Below are positions 10,640-22,228 of a stretch of DNA of 64,000 nucleotides, piece by piece. The first letter of the stretch is position 1; each line of letters starts with the position of its first letter. The DNA comes from Azolla caroliniana (Eukaryota > Polypodiophyta). The stretch is taken from positions 6,758,001-6,822,000 of the forward strand of contig JBHGNT010000007.1 of assembly GCA_043228905.1 (NCBI GenBank), written 5' to 3'. The notes beneath the pieces were generated by a model that worked only from the letters and a program-made list of their open reading frames with translations, had not been told where the DNA came from and did not search any database. Position numbers and translations under genes: made by a program.

Positions 10640-11584
10640 CGAATGTGACCAGACTTATGGGGTACACTAATGAGGAATCAATTTTATATATTGTTAAATT
10701 CAAGTCAATAATTATTGACTTTTGTGGTAGATCTATTGTACAGATTATGTTTGAAGGACAAACATTATGGATAGTTGGTATTTATGCCGCAACTATGGCG
10801 AGCAAACAACTATTGATGGGGGGATGCAAGGCAATCTATGTAGAGGGAGACTTGTAATGTTTTTTTGTCACCTAGTCAATGGGATGAAGAATTATTGTAA
10901 GAACAGATTATTTTGTCAAGTGTGTTTAAAAAGTTTCAATATCATAAATATGAACAAGTGCATGTCTACGAAATGAAGCAAGAACTTCAAGACAATAATT
11001 GTCAAAAGCATTCTTCATTTTTTCATGGATTACACCAAATAGATGTTAGATCTAATGTGATAAAGATAAAGGACGAGGAAATGTATTTGGAACCACAAAT
11101 CATTGTTCAGAAGTGTTGAGAATATTCTATATGTATATTTGGCTCCAATCATATAAATGATGGTGATGGTAGACAAGTGCAATATGCATTTATGTGTGGG
11201 GGTCAAGTATCGTGTACTATAGGACTATAGGAGGATGTCAAAACCTTGATGGATATATTATGGAGGATGAGGTAGATGTGGCCACTTCTCATCACTCTAA
11301 TGATAAGAGTCCTAGATCCGACTCATTAACAAATAGATTCTTCAAAAAATATGTCGTGGAGATGAGGAGACCTCTTACTATTGTGTATTAGCAAGTTTGA
11401 AGCTTGAGGCAAGTGCCTAATTTGTGGAAATTTGGTTCAATCTCGAAGTATTACCTAAGGTTACATCACCCACTTCCCTCAATCAATGGAGACCAATTTT
11501 AATGATGGGGGATTGTTCAATATTTTCATTGAGGTTATTACGAACAAACTTAACATGTTTGACCAAGGATCTTAATAGGGGTGT
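10640..11584 (+). pseudogene. LINE (non-LTR) remnant, 5' half
   Basis: Heavily broken frames on the plus strand. An endonuclease-like patch (LWIVGIYAATMASKQ) is near 10765-10815. A clear RT-entry block, LPKVTSPTSLNQWRPI, lies at about 11451-11500 and corresponds to the IPK...L..WRPISL region of L1-type RTs. The reading is cut at 11584 by element D and continues at 23541. Confidence 0.6.
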
Positions 11585-11961
11585 TGTTGTAAGTGCAGTC
11601 GCCAGTGCGGAACAGGATCAACACTCTTCAGTTGAAGAACACCTAGTTGATGCAGATAAGATGGACAAAGAAGACTTAGAATAGATTGTATAACAAAGAC
11701 AACATCACCAAATTCAAGATCAAAGACAAGGTAAGAGAGAGAAAATAGAGAGCCACAAAAATGTAACTGTATTATTCGCAAACGTTACACAATACAAGAA
11801 TGGCACAACCTCAACAACATCATGATGAACGAGGTTATAAAGCCAATTATATACCAACTGGGCTAGGGCAATTGTCTTTTGGCATATCTACATAATTGTC
11901 CTAAACCTAGTCTATCCAATGGGATAATATGAATATGTCCATTATACACCTGTATTTGACA
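11585..11961 (-). repeat. 3' LTR of copia D
   Basis: Begins TGTTGTAAGTG and ends TATTTGACA on the plus strand. Matches 23163-23535 along its full length. Confidence 0.85.
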
Positions 11962-12186
11962 ATCCCCCGTAATGGGCGTATACAACAAGAATCTGTAAAT
12001 TAAAGAACAAACAAATTTACAGATTTATACAAAAGGATGTTGCACAAATCGGCTCATAGTCGAATCGGCAATGGCCAGAAAACAAGAGTCGGATCAACTA
12101 GAAGTACTAAAGCCGAATCCCGAAAGTGTTGAGGTTGATTGTCTGAAAGCATCCTTAGTGTTCGACTTGATAGGACTGATATTTCC

Positions 12187-13620
12187 TTACACCCAAAATT
12201 GATCAACCGGAAGACATTTGGTCATCCCATCTACTACATTGTCGGCCATAAGAATTTTCTCGAGGCCAAGCTTTCCTGAAATGACACAGTCCCGAATGAA
12301 ATGATATCGAACGTCGATATGTTTCGAGGCGTTATGGTGAACCAGATTCTTCGATAAGGCGACAACTCCTTTACTGTCCTTGTAGACCACTAGAGCCGAA
12401 TTGGAGTCAGCTAGTCAAAATGTACATGCCAACTGGCCAAGCCACATGGCCTCTTCTGTTGTGTCGGGTGTGACTACATATTCAGCCTCAGTCGTTGATG
12501 TGGCTGTGCATTCTTGAAATTTTGTGCTCTAATGTCAAATCTGAAGAAGTAGTCGGTTGTCGACTTTCAATTGTCCAAGCAGCGGGCGAAGTCCGAGCCA
12601 ATGTAGCCGACAATGCCTGAGATTTGGTTCAGGTTGAATAGGATGTCATGGTCTTTTGTGCCCACCAAATATTTGAACACATGCTTTACTGCATTCCAAT
12701 GCGACCAGTCGGGATTATGCATAAATCTATTGACGACTCCTATGGCGTGAGCTATGTCTGGCCGTGTTGCAACCATCGCATACATCAAGGAGCCGACAAC
12801 TGGTGTATCAAGCACCGGTTTCATAGTTTCCCCCTCCAGACCGGATGCCGACAACCAAAGGCTAATCGGGAGTGAGGTCGATGTAGATTTCGTTGATTGC
12901 ATGTTGAAGCGTTCCAAGACATATCCAATATAGTCAGCTTGAGACATAAATAGTTGTTGTTGATTCCGAAGCCGACTAATCTTCATCCCCAGAATGTGTC
13001 TTGCCAAACCAAGGTCCTTCATGGCAAACTTCAACCGCAATTGCTGGACTTGTCCGGGGAGCTCTCCTGCATGTTAGTCGGAGAGTAGCATGTCATCCAG
13101 ATAGATGATGAGGAAGATGGGTGATCCATCTCGAGTTGTTTTGGTGAAGAGGTAGTGGTCCTCATCGATCTTGGAGAAGTAGACAGATTGGATGAAGTCG
13201 TTGAACTTCATTTACCATTGTCATGGTGCCTGCTTTAGGCCGTATAGACTCTTTCAGATCAACTCTAAGTCTTCGGCTACCACGACGACGAGCATGGACC
13301 AAAGGGTCGTCATTTTCACCACTGGTGAAACGATTTCGTCGAAGTCAACGCCATATTCCTGCTGGAATCACTTTGTTACTAATCTGGTTTTGAATTATGG
13401 GTTGGCCTAATCAAACGTCCCTTTTAGTCTCTAGAACCACTTGCAGAGAAGAGCAAGTCATTTTTTTAGTAATTTGACCACACCCCAAGTCTTGTTTTGC
13501 CAGATGGAGTTCATTTCGAACTCCATCGTTAGATGCCATGTGGCCGAATCGGCAGAGGCGAATGCGTCTTCGTATGACGTTGGCTCACCGGCCGTGAAGA
13601 AGATTCCAAGATAGTACCTC
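12187..13620 (-). pseudogene. copia D reverse transcriptase-RNase H remnant
   Basis: Minus-strand frames give an RT catalytic stretch near 13100 (YLDDMLL), then MKDLGLARHILGMKI (13040-12960), ERFNMQSTKSTSTSLPISL and the RNase H stretch ATRPDIAHAIGVVNRFM down to 12567. A last piece, HNASKHIDVRYHFIRDC, is at 12390-12187. The MKDLG-A-ILGM wording is typical of TNT1-94-like copia and differs from the LGIEVIRTP type in A, B, C and E. Numerous stops. Confidence 0.8.
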
Positions 13621-13893
13621 TCTAGGGGCTACGACAGTCTCTCACATATGCCTGGTGTTGAGAATCAAGCTCAACTTGTTCTAGTGTGTGAACTCACCTT
13701 GAGAGTGAATAGACACTCAAACGGTCAAGAGTCACCATTATGTCACCACTTTGTATTCTAGCATTTAGTATGAGTCATAGAATCATATTCTATGACACAT
13801 AACTTATGAGCTTTCACATTCCCCATGCTCCATGAGTCTTGTAGTTAATGAAGAGAGAGGGTGACTATATAAAGAACCCTCCTCCCACCTTGT

Positions 13894-14451
13894 TGTTAGC
13901 CAACCGGCAAGGAGTGGAGGACAGTCCAGAATGTGAAAGGGCAGGAATATTCGGAAGCTGTTATTAGGATATTAAGTAATTAAGTATATTTTGAGAAGTG
14001 AACGAACGGATCAGAATCGATATGTCAATCCGGATCTGAACCGGTTCTTATTAGTGTGCCGGTTGGCACTGTTTTGTATGTAAAGCCGGTGATCTATAAA
14101 AAGGCCCAGTCACATTGTTAATGACGACGGATAATTAATAAAGCTCTATTGTCTAATCTCTTTGTATTGATTGTTGTTCAGTGCTAATTACTTTCTATCT
14201 TACGCGTGTATTAAGATTCATGATATGTGGCTTAAGTAACCGATATAGGTCTGATTAGTCGTCGGTCTAACTCTATCTCACCGTAACACCCTTTGGTGAA
14301 GTGTCTTCCGTAAACACCCTGTGTCAAGCTATTGACCGGCCCTTAGGTATAGGTCTGATTAATCGTGGGTCTAACTCTATCTCACCATAACACCCTTTGG
14401 TAAAGTGTCTTCCGTAGACACCCTGTGTTAGGCTATTGCTTAGGAGTAACA
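13894..14451. mobile_element. solo LTR inside E1 LTR
   Basis: 558 bp starting TGTTAGCC and ending GAGTAACA, flanked by perfect CTTGT repeats (13889-13893 and 14452-14456). The uninterrupted E2 LTR shows the empty site with a single CTTGT. A TATA-like TATAAAAAGG near 14095 suggests plus orientation. Confidence 0.9.
14245..14443. repeat. 104-bp tandem duplication in solo LTR
   Basis: Two adjacent copies (14245-14348 and 14349-14443) beginning ATAGGTCTGATTA and sharing TCTAACTCTATCTCACC and TAACACCCTTTGG. A few substitutions separate them. Confidence 0.85.
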
Positions 14452-14607
14452 CTTGTATAATGTTGAGTCTTTCTCCTTTGTTAATATACTTTACCTTACG
14501 TATTCTCTGTGTCTTACTCCTTGTCTCTCTCACTCTCTCTCTCTCTAATACACACACACAATTCAAATCTATTCCGTTCCACAGAATCCATCTCTTAATT
14601 CTTTACA

Positions 14608-14620
14608 TGGTATCAGAGCG
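14608..14620 (+). promoter_or_regulatory. tRNA-Met primer-binding site of E1
   Basis: TGGTATCAGAGCG immediately after the LTR. Confidence 0.88.
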
Positions 14621-14773
14621 AGGTTGGTAGCTTGATCTAGCCCATTCGCCTCATCGTGATCGTGTGTTGTGCTCCACGCCGACGACCAAGAACCGGCTCA
14701 TCGCTATCGTAGCTTCGCTACATAGCTCGCATTCGAAGAGAGAAGAAGAAGAGGAAGAAGAAGAATCGACATA

Positions 14774-15451
14774 ATGAATACTCAAATGGGGAGCACTCTC
14801 CCTACCGAGACGTTGGATCGAAACAACTTCTCATCTTGGGAGTACAAGATGCACCAATACTTGGTCGGACAAGGCTATTAGAGCTACATCAAAGGAGTGC
14901 ACGAAGACCGACCCGTCGAAACGGCTCCCGGATACGCGACATGGGAGCAAGCCGCAAGCCGAGTAATGTATTGCTTGGCGACATGTGTTCACGACCACAT
15001 GCTCGGTTACATTCGAGAAGCCGAGACGCCGAAGGAAGCGTGGGAAAATCTACGAAAGATTTTCGCCGCCAACACGACCGCGAGGAAGCTTCAACTCCGC
15101 CAAGAGTTGAACAACATCCAACAACGGGACATGTCTATCACGACATACACTTTGAAGATCAAGGAGCTTTGCGACTCGCTCGGCTCGATAAGCATAAATA
15201 TCAATGATGATGAGATGGTGCAAATATGCATCGGCGGCCTCGCACCACGGTTCGGCGCGATGCGAACCGCCATTCTAGCAAGGGAGAAATCTCCCTCCTT
15301 CTTCGAGCTCCAATCAATGCTATTGGTCAAAGAAAACCACGTGCGTAGAAGGAGCAATGAATCGGAAGGCCACATGCTCTACACGCATTCGAACGGAGGA
15401 AGAGGACGCGGACAAGCGAGAGGCCGATTCGGCCAAGAACAAGGCGGATGA
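14774..15451 (+). pseudogene. copia E1 gag (one early stop)
   Basis: ATG at 14774 (MNTQMGSTLPTETLDRNNFSSW...). An in-frame TAG at 14879-14881 stands where E2 has a tryptophan codon (YWSYI). The frame then stays open through the Gag core to 15451 (ELCDSLGSISININDDEMVQIC, FFELQSMLLVKENH, Gly/Arg-rich end). Beyond 15451 the frame shifts. Gag would form the cytoplasmic capsid. Confidence 0.82.
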
Positions 15452-16432
15452 GGTCCGACCTATGACAACAACTCCCAATTTCGGCCACAAAACGGAAGCC
15501 AACGTGGAACCTTCACAAGAAGGGGGAGCTTCCACTCCAGCCCGAGCCGTCAAAACGCAACCAAATGCGGATATTGAGAAAAGCTCGACCACCACGAAGA
15601 AGAGTGTTGAAAGAAGATGTGCGAACCGGCTTCCACAAGCCGATAACTCACGAATTACGCACACAATTCCGACTACGAAGAGTATAGTGGAATGTACGGG
15701 CACAACTCCGACGACGAAAATCGTGGCGGAATGTATGCACACAACTCCGACCGTGGCGGAATGTTCATGATGAAACATAGAGCAAACTCTATGTCGGCCT
15801 CTACCTCAACTAGTGCCCTCAATCCGAAGGACATATGGTTTGTTGACTCTGGAGCCTCAAACCATATGACATCTCATAAAGAATGGTTTCTCGAACTTCG
15901 AGAGCCGGAGCGACCCGGTTATGTCGAAACCGGAGATGACACTACGCACCTGATTCGGCTCATCGGCAATGTTCCGTTCGACGAAAGAGGTAAGCAAACA
16001 TACATTAAAATTGTCTTGCATGCTCCCATCATCATGAAGGATTTGGTCTCGGTCAGCCAAATGGTTGAGCAAGGGATGCAAGTACGATTCGACCAAGAAG
16101 GGTGCTTCATCGAAAAAGAGGGCCGAATCATCGCGCGTAGAAGAAGAGAGGGCCGGATGTTTATTCTCGATTCACACGAGATGAAATCCGCCATATTCGC
16201 AAAAAAGCACGAAAGCCGACTCTGACATAGAGCTATGGCACAAGCGAATCGGCCACATCAATCTCAACAAACTCAAAGCAATGAAATCGAAAGGAGTCGT
16301 CACCGGACTCCCGACATTCAAAGAGAAGGAGATTGAAGGTGTATGCGAAGCGTGCCAATTCGGCAAGCAACACCGACACCCATTCCCGAAAGAGTGGAAC
16401 GTGAGCAAAGGTCTACTTGACGTAGTCTATTC
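15452..16432 (+). pseudogene. copia E1 protease-integrase start (broken)
   Basis: Protease FVDSGASNHMTSHKEW (DSG active site intact) at about 15840-15885, in the frame 15692-16225. That frame then ends because a run of six A at about 16201 appears to hold one extra base. The next frame resumes through the GAG_pre-integrase region (LWHKRIGHINL) to the HHCC finger EACQFGKQHRHPFPKE near 16350-16390. Confidence 0.78.
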
Positions 16433-16485
16433 CACGGTTGCGGAATCCACCCATTATTGCGTAGTATCTTCAGTACTCCCCCTCA

Positions 16486-17460
16486 AGCTTGGCAGGTCAG
16501 GGATCGTCAATCCGAGATTGGTCATGAATTGCCATATCTTGTCGGCTCCTAAGGCTTTAGTGAAGATGTCGGTCATTTGAAGATTTGTGCTAATGTGTTG
16601 TAGGTCGACATCGCCAGCTAGAACGCGCTCTCGGATTAAGTGATAGTGCACTTCGATGTGCTTTTCTACGCGTGGAACACCGGGTCCGAGCCAGATAGAT
16701 ACTGCTCATGTTGTTGCAGTAAAGGGAAGTCAGATCCTTGATGGGTACGCCCAGATCCTTGAGTATCCTTTTGAGCCATACGGCTTCGCATGCAGCCACT
16801 GTCACACCCATGCATTCCGCTTCTGTGCTCGAAAGGGCGACATTTGGTTGCTTTTTGGTGCTCCAGGATATTGCTCCACTACCGAGGGAAAAAACAAATC
16901 CGGAGGTTGATCTTCTATCGGCTTTGTAGCCGGCCCAATCGACGTTTGTGTACCCCTCGAGTCGTATTGGCATCACGGTCTTGTAGAGGATGTCGCAACC
17001 CATTGTGCCGCTCACGTATCGTAAGACTCGCTTAGCGCAATCCAAGTGGGTATCACGCGGTGTTTGCATGAATTGACTAAGGAGACTGACCGGATAACTG
17101 AGATCGGGTCGAGTGATTGTGAGGTAGATGAGCCTCCCAATGAGTTGCCGATACTGAGTCGGCTCACACGCTTTGGTGCCGGAGTTCGCATCTAGTTTGA
17201 GATTGCGATCGAGCGGGGTTACCGTGCATTTGCACTCAGCCATCCTAAACTTGTATAACAAGTTGAGGATGTAGTGTCGTTGAGAGATCATGATTCCGGC
17301 CGGAGTCCGAGTTACCTCGATGCCGAGGAAGTAGTGGAGCTCCTTCATGTCCGTCATCTCGAACTTTCGGAAAGGAGGGTTTTGACCTTATTGATTTCGA
17401 CGAGATGCTCACCTCCAATGACTAGGTCATCCACATATAAGATGATGACGATCGGAGTAG
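16486..17460 (-). pseudogene. copia E2 RT C-term and RNase H
   Basis: Reads YVDDLVIGGEH (17440 region), then MTDMKELHYFLGIEVTRTPAG in the frame 17357-16590. It continues through ITRPDLSYPVSLLSQFM and YTNVDWAGYKADRRSTSGF to a frame break near 16660. The last piece, with ADIFTKALG in near-complete form (TDIFTKALG), is at 16651-16454. Directly before YVDD the sequence jumps from integrase C-terminal AYVYIPNDS, so about 350 residues (linker and RT fingers/palm) are deleted. Confidence 0.78.
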
Positions 17461-18600
17461 CGGAATCGTTGGGGATGTACACGTACGCTATCACGCCGAA
17501 TATTCGGGTGTGCGATAAGTCCGGCTTCTTTCCGAAGTATCTTTCGTGCGGAGTGAACTCGTGCACTCCGGATGTTGTGCACCGATTCATTAGGTAGACG
17601 GCCGTATTTGCAGCTTCGGCCCAATATGACTTGGGCATATGCTTCTCGTTCATCATGGCCCGCGCTACTTCGAGGATGTGCCGATTTTTGCGCTCGGCTA
17701 CTCCGTTTTGTTGTGGAGTGTGTCGGCACGTGAATTCTCGCCGAATTCCTTCCTTTCAGAGATACGTCGTGAAATCGTCCGAGAAGTACTCCTTGCCGCC
17801 ATCCGATCGAAGGCATCATCCATGACAACCAGTGGCTTTTTCGACTTCGTTTTTAAACCTTTGGAAGTGTCCGAACACTTCACTCTTTTGTCGCATCGGA
17901 TAGAGCCACGTGTGCCTAGAGAAGTCATCGATGACGAGCACGTAATATCGGCATCCGCCAAATGTAGTCGTATGCGCCGATCCCCATACGTCAGAATGGA
18001 CTACGTCGAGTAGACCTTTGCTCACGTTCCGCTCTTTCGGGAATGGGTGTCGGTGTTGCTTGCCGAATTGGCACACATCGCATACACCTTCAATCTCCTT
18101 CTCTTCTTCCACGCGCGATGATTCGGCCCTCTTTTTCGATGAAGCACCCTTCTTGGTCGAATCGTACTTGCATCCCTTGCTCAACCATTTGGCCGACCGA
18201 GACCAAATTCTTTGTGATGATGGGAGCATGCAAGTCAATTTTAATGTATGTTTGCTTACCTCTTTCGTCGAACGGAACATTGCCGATGAGCCGAATCAGG
18301 TGCGTAGTGTCATCTCCGGTTTCGACATAACCGGGTCGCTCCGGCTCTCGAAGTTTGAGAAACCATTCTTTATGAGATGTCATATGGTTTGAGGCTCCAG
18401 AGTCAACAAACCATATGTCCTCCGGATTGAGGGCACTAGTTGAGGTAGAGGCCGACATAGAGTTTGCTCTATGTTTCATCATGAACATTCCGCCACGGTC
18501 AGAGTTGTGTGCATACATTCTGCCACAATTTTCGTCGTCGGAGTTGTGCCCGTACATTCCACTATACTCTTCGTAGTCGGAATTGTGTGCGTAATTCGTG
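17461..18600 (-). pseudogene. copia E2 protease-integrase (broken)
   Basis: Protease frame 18557-18090 (FVDSGASNHMTSHKEW). The integrase finger CDVCQFGKQHRHPFPKE and core VIDDFSRHTWLYP lie in the frame 18280-17816. NGVAERKNRHILEVARAMMNEKHMP leads into the frame 17656-17354. Breaks occur near 18095, 17815 and 17750. Confidence 0.75.
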
Positions 18601-18797
18601 AGTTATCGGCTTGTGGAAGCCGGTTCGCGCATCTTCTTTCAGCACTCTTCTTCGTGGTGGCCGAGCTTTCCGCAATATCCGCATTTGGTTGCGTTTTGAC
18701 GGCTCGGGCCGGAGTGGAAGCTCTCCCTTCTTGTGAAGGTTCCACGTTGGCTTCCGTTTTGTGGCCGAAATTGGGAGTTGTTTTCATAGGTCGGACC

Positions 18798-19475
18798 TCA
18801 TCCGCCTTGTCCTTGGCCGAATCGGCCTCTCGCTTGTCCGCGTCCTCTTCCTCCGTTCGAATGCGTGTAGAGCATGTGGCCTTCCGATTCATTGCTCCTT
18901 CTACGCACGTGGTTTTCTTTGACCAATAGCATTGATTGGAGCTCGAAGAAGGAGGGAGATTTCTCCCTTGCTAGAATGGCGATTCGCATCGCGCCGAACT
19001 GTAGTGCGAGGCCGCCGATGCATATTTGCACCATCTCATCATCATTGATATTTACGCTTATCGAGCCGAGCGAGTCGCAAAGCTCCTTGATCTTCAAGGT
19101 GTATGTCGTGATAGACATGTCCCGTTGTTGGATGTTGTTCAACTCTTGGCGGAGTTGAAGCTTCCTCGCGGTCGTGTTGGCGGCGAAAATCTTTCGTAGA
19201 TTTTCCCATGCTTCCTTCGGCGTCTCGACTTCTCGAATGTAACCGAGCATGTTGTTGTGAAAACATGTCCCCAAGCAATACATTACTCGGCTTGCAGCTT
19301 GCTCCCATGGCGCGTATCCGGGAGCCGCTTCGACGGGTCGGTCTTCGTGCACTCCTTTGATGTAGCTCCAATAGTCTTGTCCGACAAGGTATTGGTGCAT
19401 CTTGTACTCCCAAGATGCGAAGTTGTTTCGATCCAACTTCTCGGTAGGGAGAGCACTCCCCATTTGAGTATTCAT
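18798..19475 (-). pseudogene. copia E2 gag (225-codon open frame)
   Basis: Open frame from ATG at 19475 (MNTQMGSALPTEKLDRNNF...) with YWSYIKG intact where E1 has a stop. It contains the copia Gag core and ends at the Gly/Arg linker GQARGRFGQGQGG. The CCHC region is in another frame (after 18798), so the full Gag cannot be made. About 93% identical to E1 gag by eye. Confidence 0.82.
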
Positions 19476-19635
19476 TATGTCGATTCTTCTTCTTGTTCTT
19501 CTCTCTTCGAATGCGAGCTATGTAGCGATGCTACGATAACAATGAGTCGGTTCTTGGTCGTCGGCGTGGAGCACAACACACGATCACGATGAGACGAACG
19601 GGCTAGATCAAGCTACCAACCTTGCTCTGATACCA

Positions 19636-20030
19636 TGTAAAGAATTAAGAGATTGATTCTGTGGAGCGGAATAGATATGAACTATGAGTGTGTGTATGAG
19701 AGAGAGAGAGAGTGAGTTAGAGAGACAAGGAGTAAGGCACAGAGAATACGCAAGGTAAAGTATATTAACAAAGGAGAAAGACTCAACATTATACAAGGTG
19801 GGAGGAGGGTGCTTTATATAGTCACCCTCTCTCTTCATTAACTACAAGACTCATGGAGCATGGGGAATGTGAAAGCTCATAAGTTATGTGTCATAGAATA
19901 TGATTCTATGACTCATACTAAATGCTAGAATACAAAGTGGTGACATAATGGTGACTCTTGACCGTTGGAGTGTCTATTCACTCTCAAGGTGAGTTCACAC
20001 ACTAGACCAAGTTGAGCTTGATTCTCAACA
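19636..20030 (-). repeat. 5' LTR of copia E2
   Basis: 395 bp; plus-strand TGTAAAGAATTAAG to GATTCTCAACA. Inverted copy of the E1 LTR without the solo-LTR insertion. Adjacent primer site at 19623-19635. Confidence 0.87.
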
Positions 20031-20400
20031 AGCGTCTTCCGTCAAAATTGAGCTCTTCGATTTAGAGTAGCTTACGACCATTCTGAATGCGTTGCACACA
20101 ATGGTGACATAGGTTTCCCAAGACAGATGTAGGTTGCTCATCAATACAAGAGCTTTTAGCTCGTCTTCTATAGTGACCCCTTGAGCCGACAATTGGGAAC
20201 TCAAAATTCTCATATTCGTTTATGTGTACCTGGATGAATCAGATTCTTTCATCTAAAGGTTGTAGAGGCACCGAATCAGATATATCTTGGTTGCGGTCAC
20301 CTTCTTTTCATAGGTGTCTGACGATGTATTCTAGAGTTGGAAGACCGTCGAACATGATTGCACTGTGAAGTACACTAACTCTGATTGTCATGAACATCGA
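20031..20400 (-). pseudogene. copia D gag fragment
   Basis: The minus-strand frame includes LSAQGVTIEDELKALVLMSNL and SWETYVTIVCNAF, wording of TNT1-94-type Gag (UBN2 domain), consistent with the RT type at 12567-13040. Cut on the left by E2 and on the right by F. Confidence 0.7.
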
Positions 20401-20410
20401 CTTGAACTCG

Positions 20411-22228
20411 AACCTAGGTCCTTGTGTGTATATATATATTTCTCCTAAGCAAACTTTAGACTTTAACCTTTGTATAAAGGGTAGTATGTAAGACTCAATA
20501 TGTATGACTTGGCATACAACTTACAAGTATTAGCATGCTTGATATTATAGTATGTAAGACTGAGTATGTATGACTTGGCATTGAAGTATGAGCATACTTA
20601 GCATGCATCACTTCATGTATAAAAAGGATTGATCTCCATTGTTAACATCAAGGAGAAGAACACCAATCATGGAATATGTATTCTCACTCATTGTCATCAA
20701 CTTCCTCATCTCTCTATCTCATCAACTTCCCCATCTCCCTATCTTCCATTCATCTGTGATAGATTTATCTCCTTCCTTCTTTTTCTTCTTTCTCAATACA
20801 CTATTATGTCATAATCATCTAGTAATATAGACCAAATTCTGGTAGCCCTCCAACAACTCCAACATGAGAATGCGAACTTGCGAAATTCCGTCCAAGAACT
20901 TCAGGTGGCCACAACGGTCATACCTCACCCAATTGTTGACCCTTCTATCGTAGAACCCAATGTCATCTTGCCAGATAAATTCGATGGAACAAGGTCACGA
21001 TTAAGAGACTTCATCACCGAGATATGCCTTATTATTCGTCTTTAGCTCCGACGCTATTCTGATGACTTTCAACGAGTCAGGCTCATCGACACGTTGTTGA
21101 CATGACAAGTCCAATCCTAGTTTTCCCCTCTAGTGGAAACCTCTTCGCCCCTCTTGACCGACTTCCAAGCATTTCTTACCAAATTTGATGCAACTTTAGA
21201 ACAAACTATATGCGTCACAACAAGGAAAACATGTGAAATCAATCTGTGTTTGAATTTCGTCAACTCATGTGCAATGTCGAATGGGATGGACAAACCCTCC
21301 TCGATCAATTTCGTCGAGGATTACGAGGTGAGATAAAAAATCTTTTGCTTAACTTTCCTGAGCCCACATCTTTGAATTAGGCTATCTCCCAAGATGTGCG
21401 CTGCGACAACCGTCTCTTTGAGAGGAACATCCTCACAGAATCCATCCACCTTGGTCAGCCGTTACACGATGTCACCTACCGTGGTTGACGACCCTACCTC
21501 CCATGTCATCCTCCACTTCCTCTTCAAATCCCGCCATAGATTCTAGCTCCCCAATGGAGATCGATCGAATTCACTACCGACCATTGAATAACGCGCAACG
21601 ACAACATCGACGGGCCAACAATTTATATTTCTATTGTGGCAACTCCAACAATTTGATCCGCTCTTGCCCAAAAAAGGGACCCCGTCAAACACCACATTGC
21701 GTGGATGGGGTTGATATTTTCGGCCAATAGGAAAAATCCAATATGCAGTTGTAGTAGGGGATGTGCATATGGACCACAAGAGTTGACAATTGTGTCGAGG
21801 GCCCAATAGTCTGGCTTCCTCGACAACAAGCTTCACGCTTCTTATCACTCTCCAATTTGGCTCTACCACTCTGAAGACAAAAGCTTTGTTGGATTCAGTG
21901 GCGACGTCGTGCTTTATTGACATCATGTTTGTGCAGACACACAACATTCCAAGCAACAAAATAACTCTCCCGATTCCAGTGGAAGTAATCGACGGTGCTT
22001 ACTTGGCATTGAAGTAAGACTGAGTATGTATGACTTGGCATTGAAGTATGAGCATAGTTAGCATGCATCATTTCATGTATAAAAAGGGTTTATCTCCCTT
22101 GTTAACATCAAGGAGAAGAACACCAGTCATGGACTAGGTATTCTCACTCATTGTCATCAACTTCCTCATCCCTCTATCTCATCAACTTCCCCATCTCCCT
22201 ATCTTCCATTTGTTCATCCGTGACACTG
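20411..22228 (+). mobile_element. deleted Ty3/gypsy element F
   Basis: Two direct repeats (20549-20760 and 22015-22210) share ACTGAGTATGTATGACTTGG, a TATAAAAAGG box and CATCAACTTCCTCATC. They read as LTRs; the left one ends near 20811 (TTATGTCA). Between them only a decayed gag remains; all of pol is missing. The outer left boundary is not resolved and the right LTR is truncated, so no TSD was found. Confidence 0.65.
20829..21990 (+). pseudogene. Ty3 F gag-protease remnant
   Basis: Frames parallel G gag in order. First a coiled-coil-like start (ALQQLQHENANLRNSVQELQ), then PDKFDGTRSRLRDF, and SPLVETSSPLLTDFQAFLTKFDAT. An SSPMEIDRIHYRPL stretch leads to a decayed knuckle (FYCGNSNNLIRSCP, first Cys and His lost), then a protease-like LLDSVATSCFIDIMF with the DSG changed to DSV. 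An older relative of element G. Confidence 0.72.

Larger units (their letters stand above)
13656..14607 (+). repeat. 5' LTR of copia E1 (interrupted)
   Basis: Starts TGTTGAGAATCAAGC and ends CTTTACA before the primer site. The right LTR of E2 (19636-20030) is its inverted partner. Excluding the inserted solo LTR it is about 389 bp. TATATAAAG near 13867 is a likely TATA box. Confidence 0.85.
13656..16432 (+). mobile_element. copia element E1 (5' half only)
   Basis: Plus-strand 5' LTR (13656-14607, interrupted by a solo LTR), primer site, gag, protease and the integrase zinc-binding start. Similarity to E2 ends abruptly near 16432 in the middle of the integrase (after GLLDVVYS). About 40 bp of unmatched filler then join the 3' end of E2. 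The outer flank CCTGG does not match the far flank of E2 (AGCGT), so E1 and E2 are not the two ends of one insertion. Confidence 0.82.
16474..20030 (-). mobile_element. copia element E2 (lacks 3' LTR)
   Basis: Minus strand. 5' LTR (19636-20030), primer site (19623-19635), gag, protease, integrase, RT with a large internal deletion, RNase H, and a polypurine tract at 16474-16485. No LTR follows the tract: sequence jumps to filler and then E1. There is also a deletion of roughly 170 bp between protease and the integrase finger near 18110 compared with E1. Confidence 0.82.

Noticed and set aside
13656-20030. A single copia element with the LTRs at 13656 and 19636 as its two ends
   Set aside because: The LTRs are inverted, flanks do not match and coding halves run toward each other.
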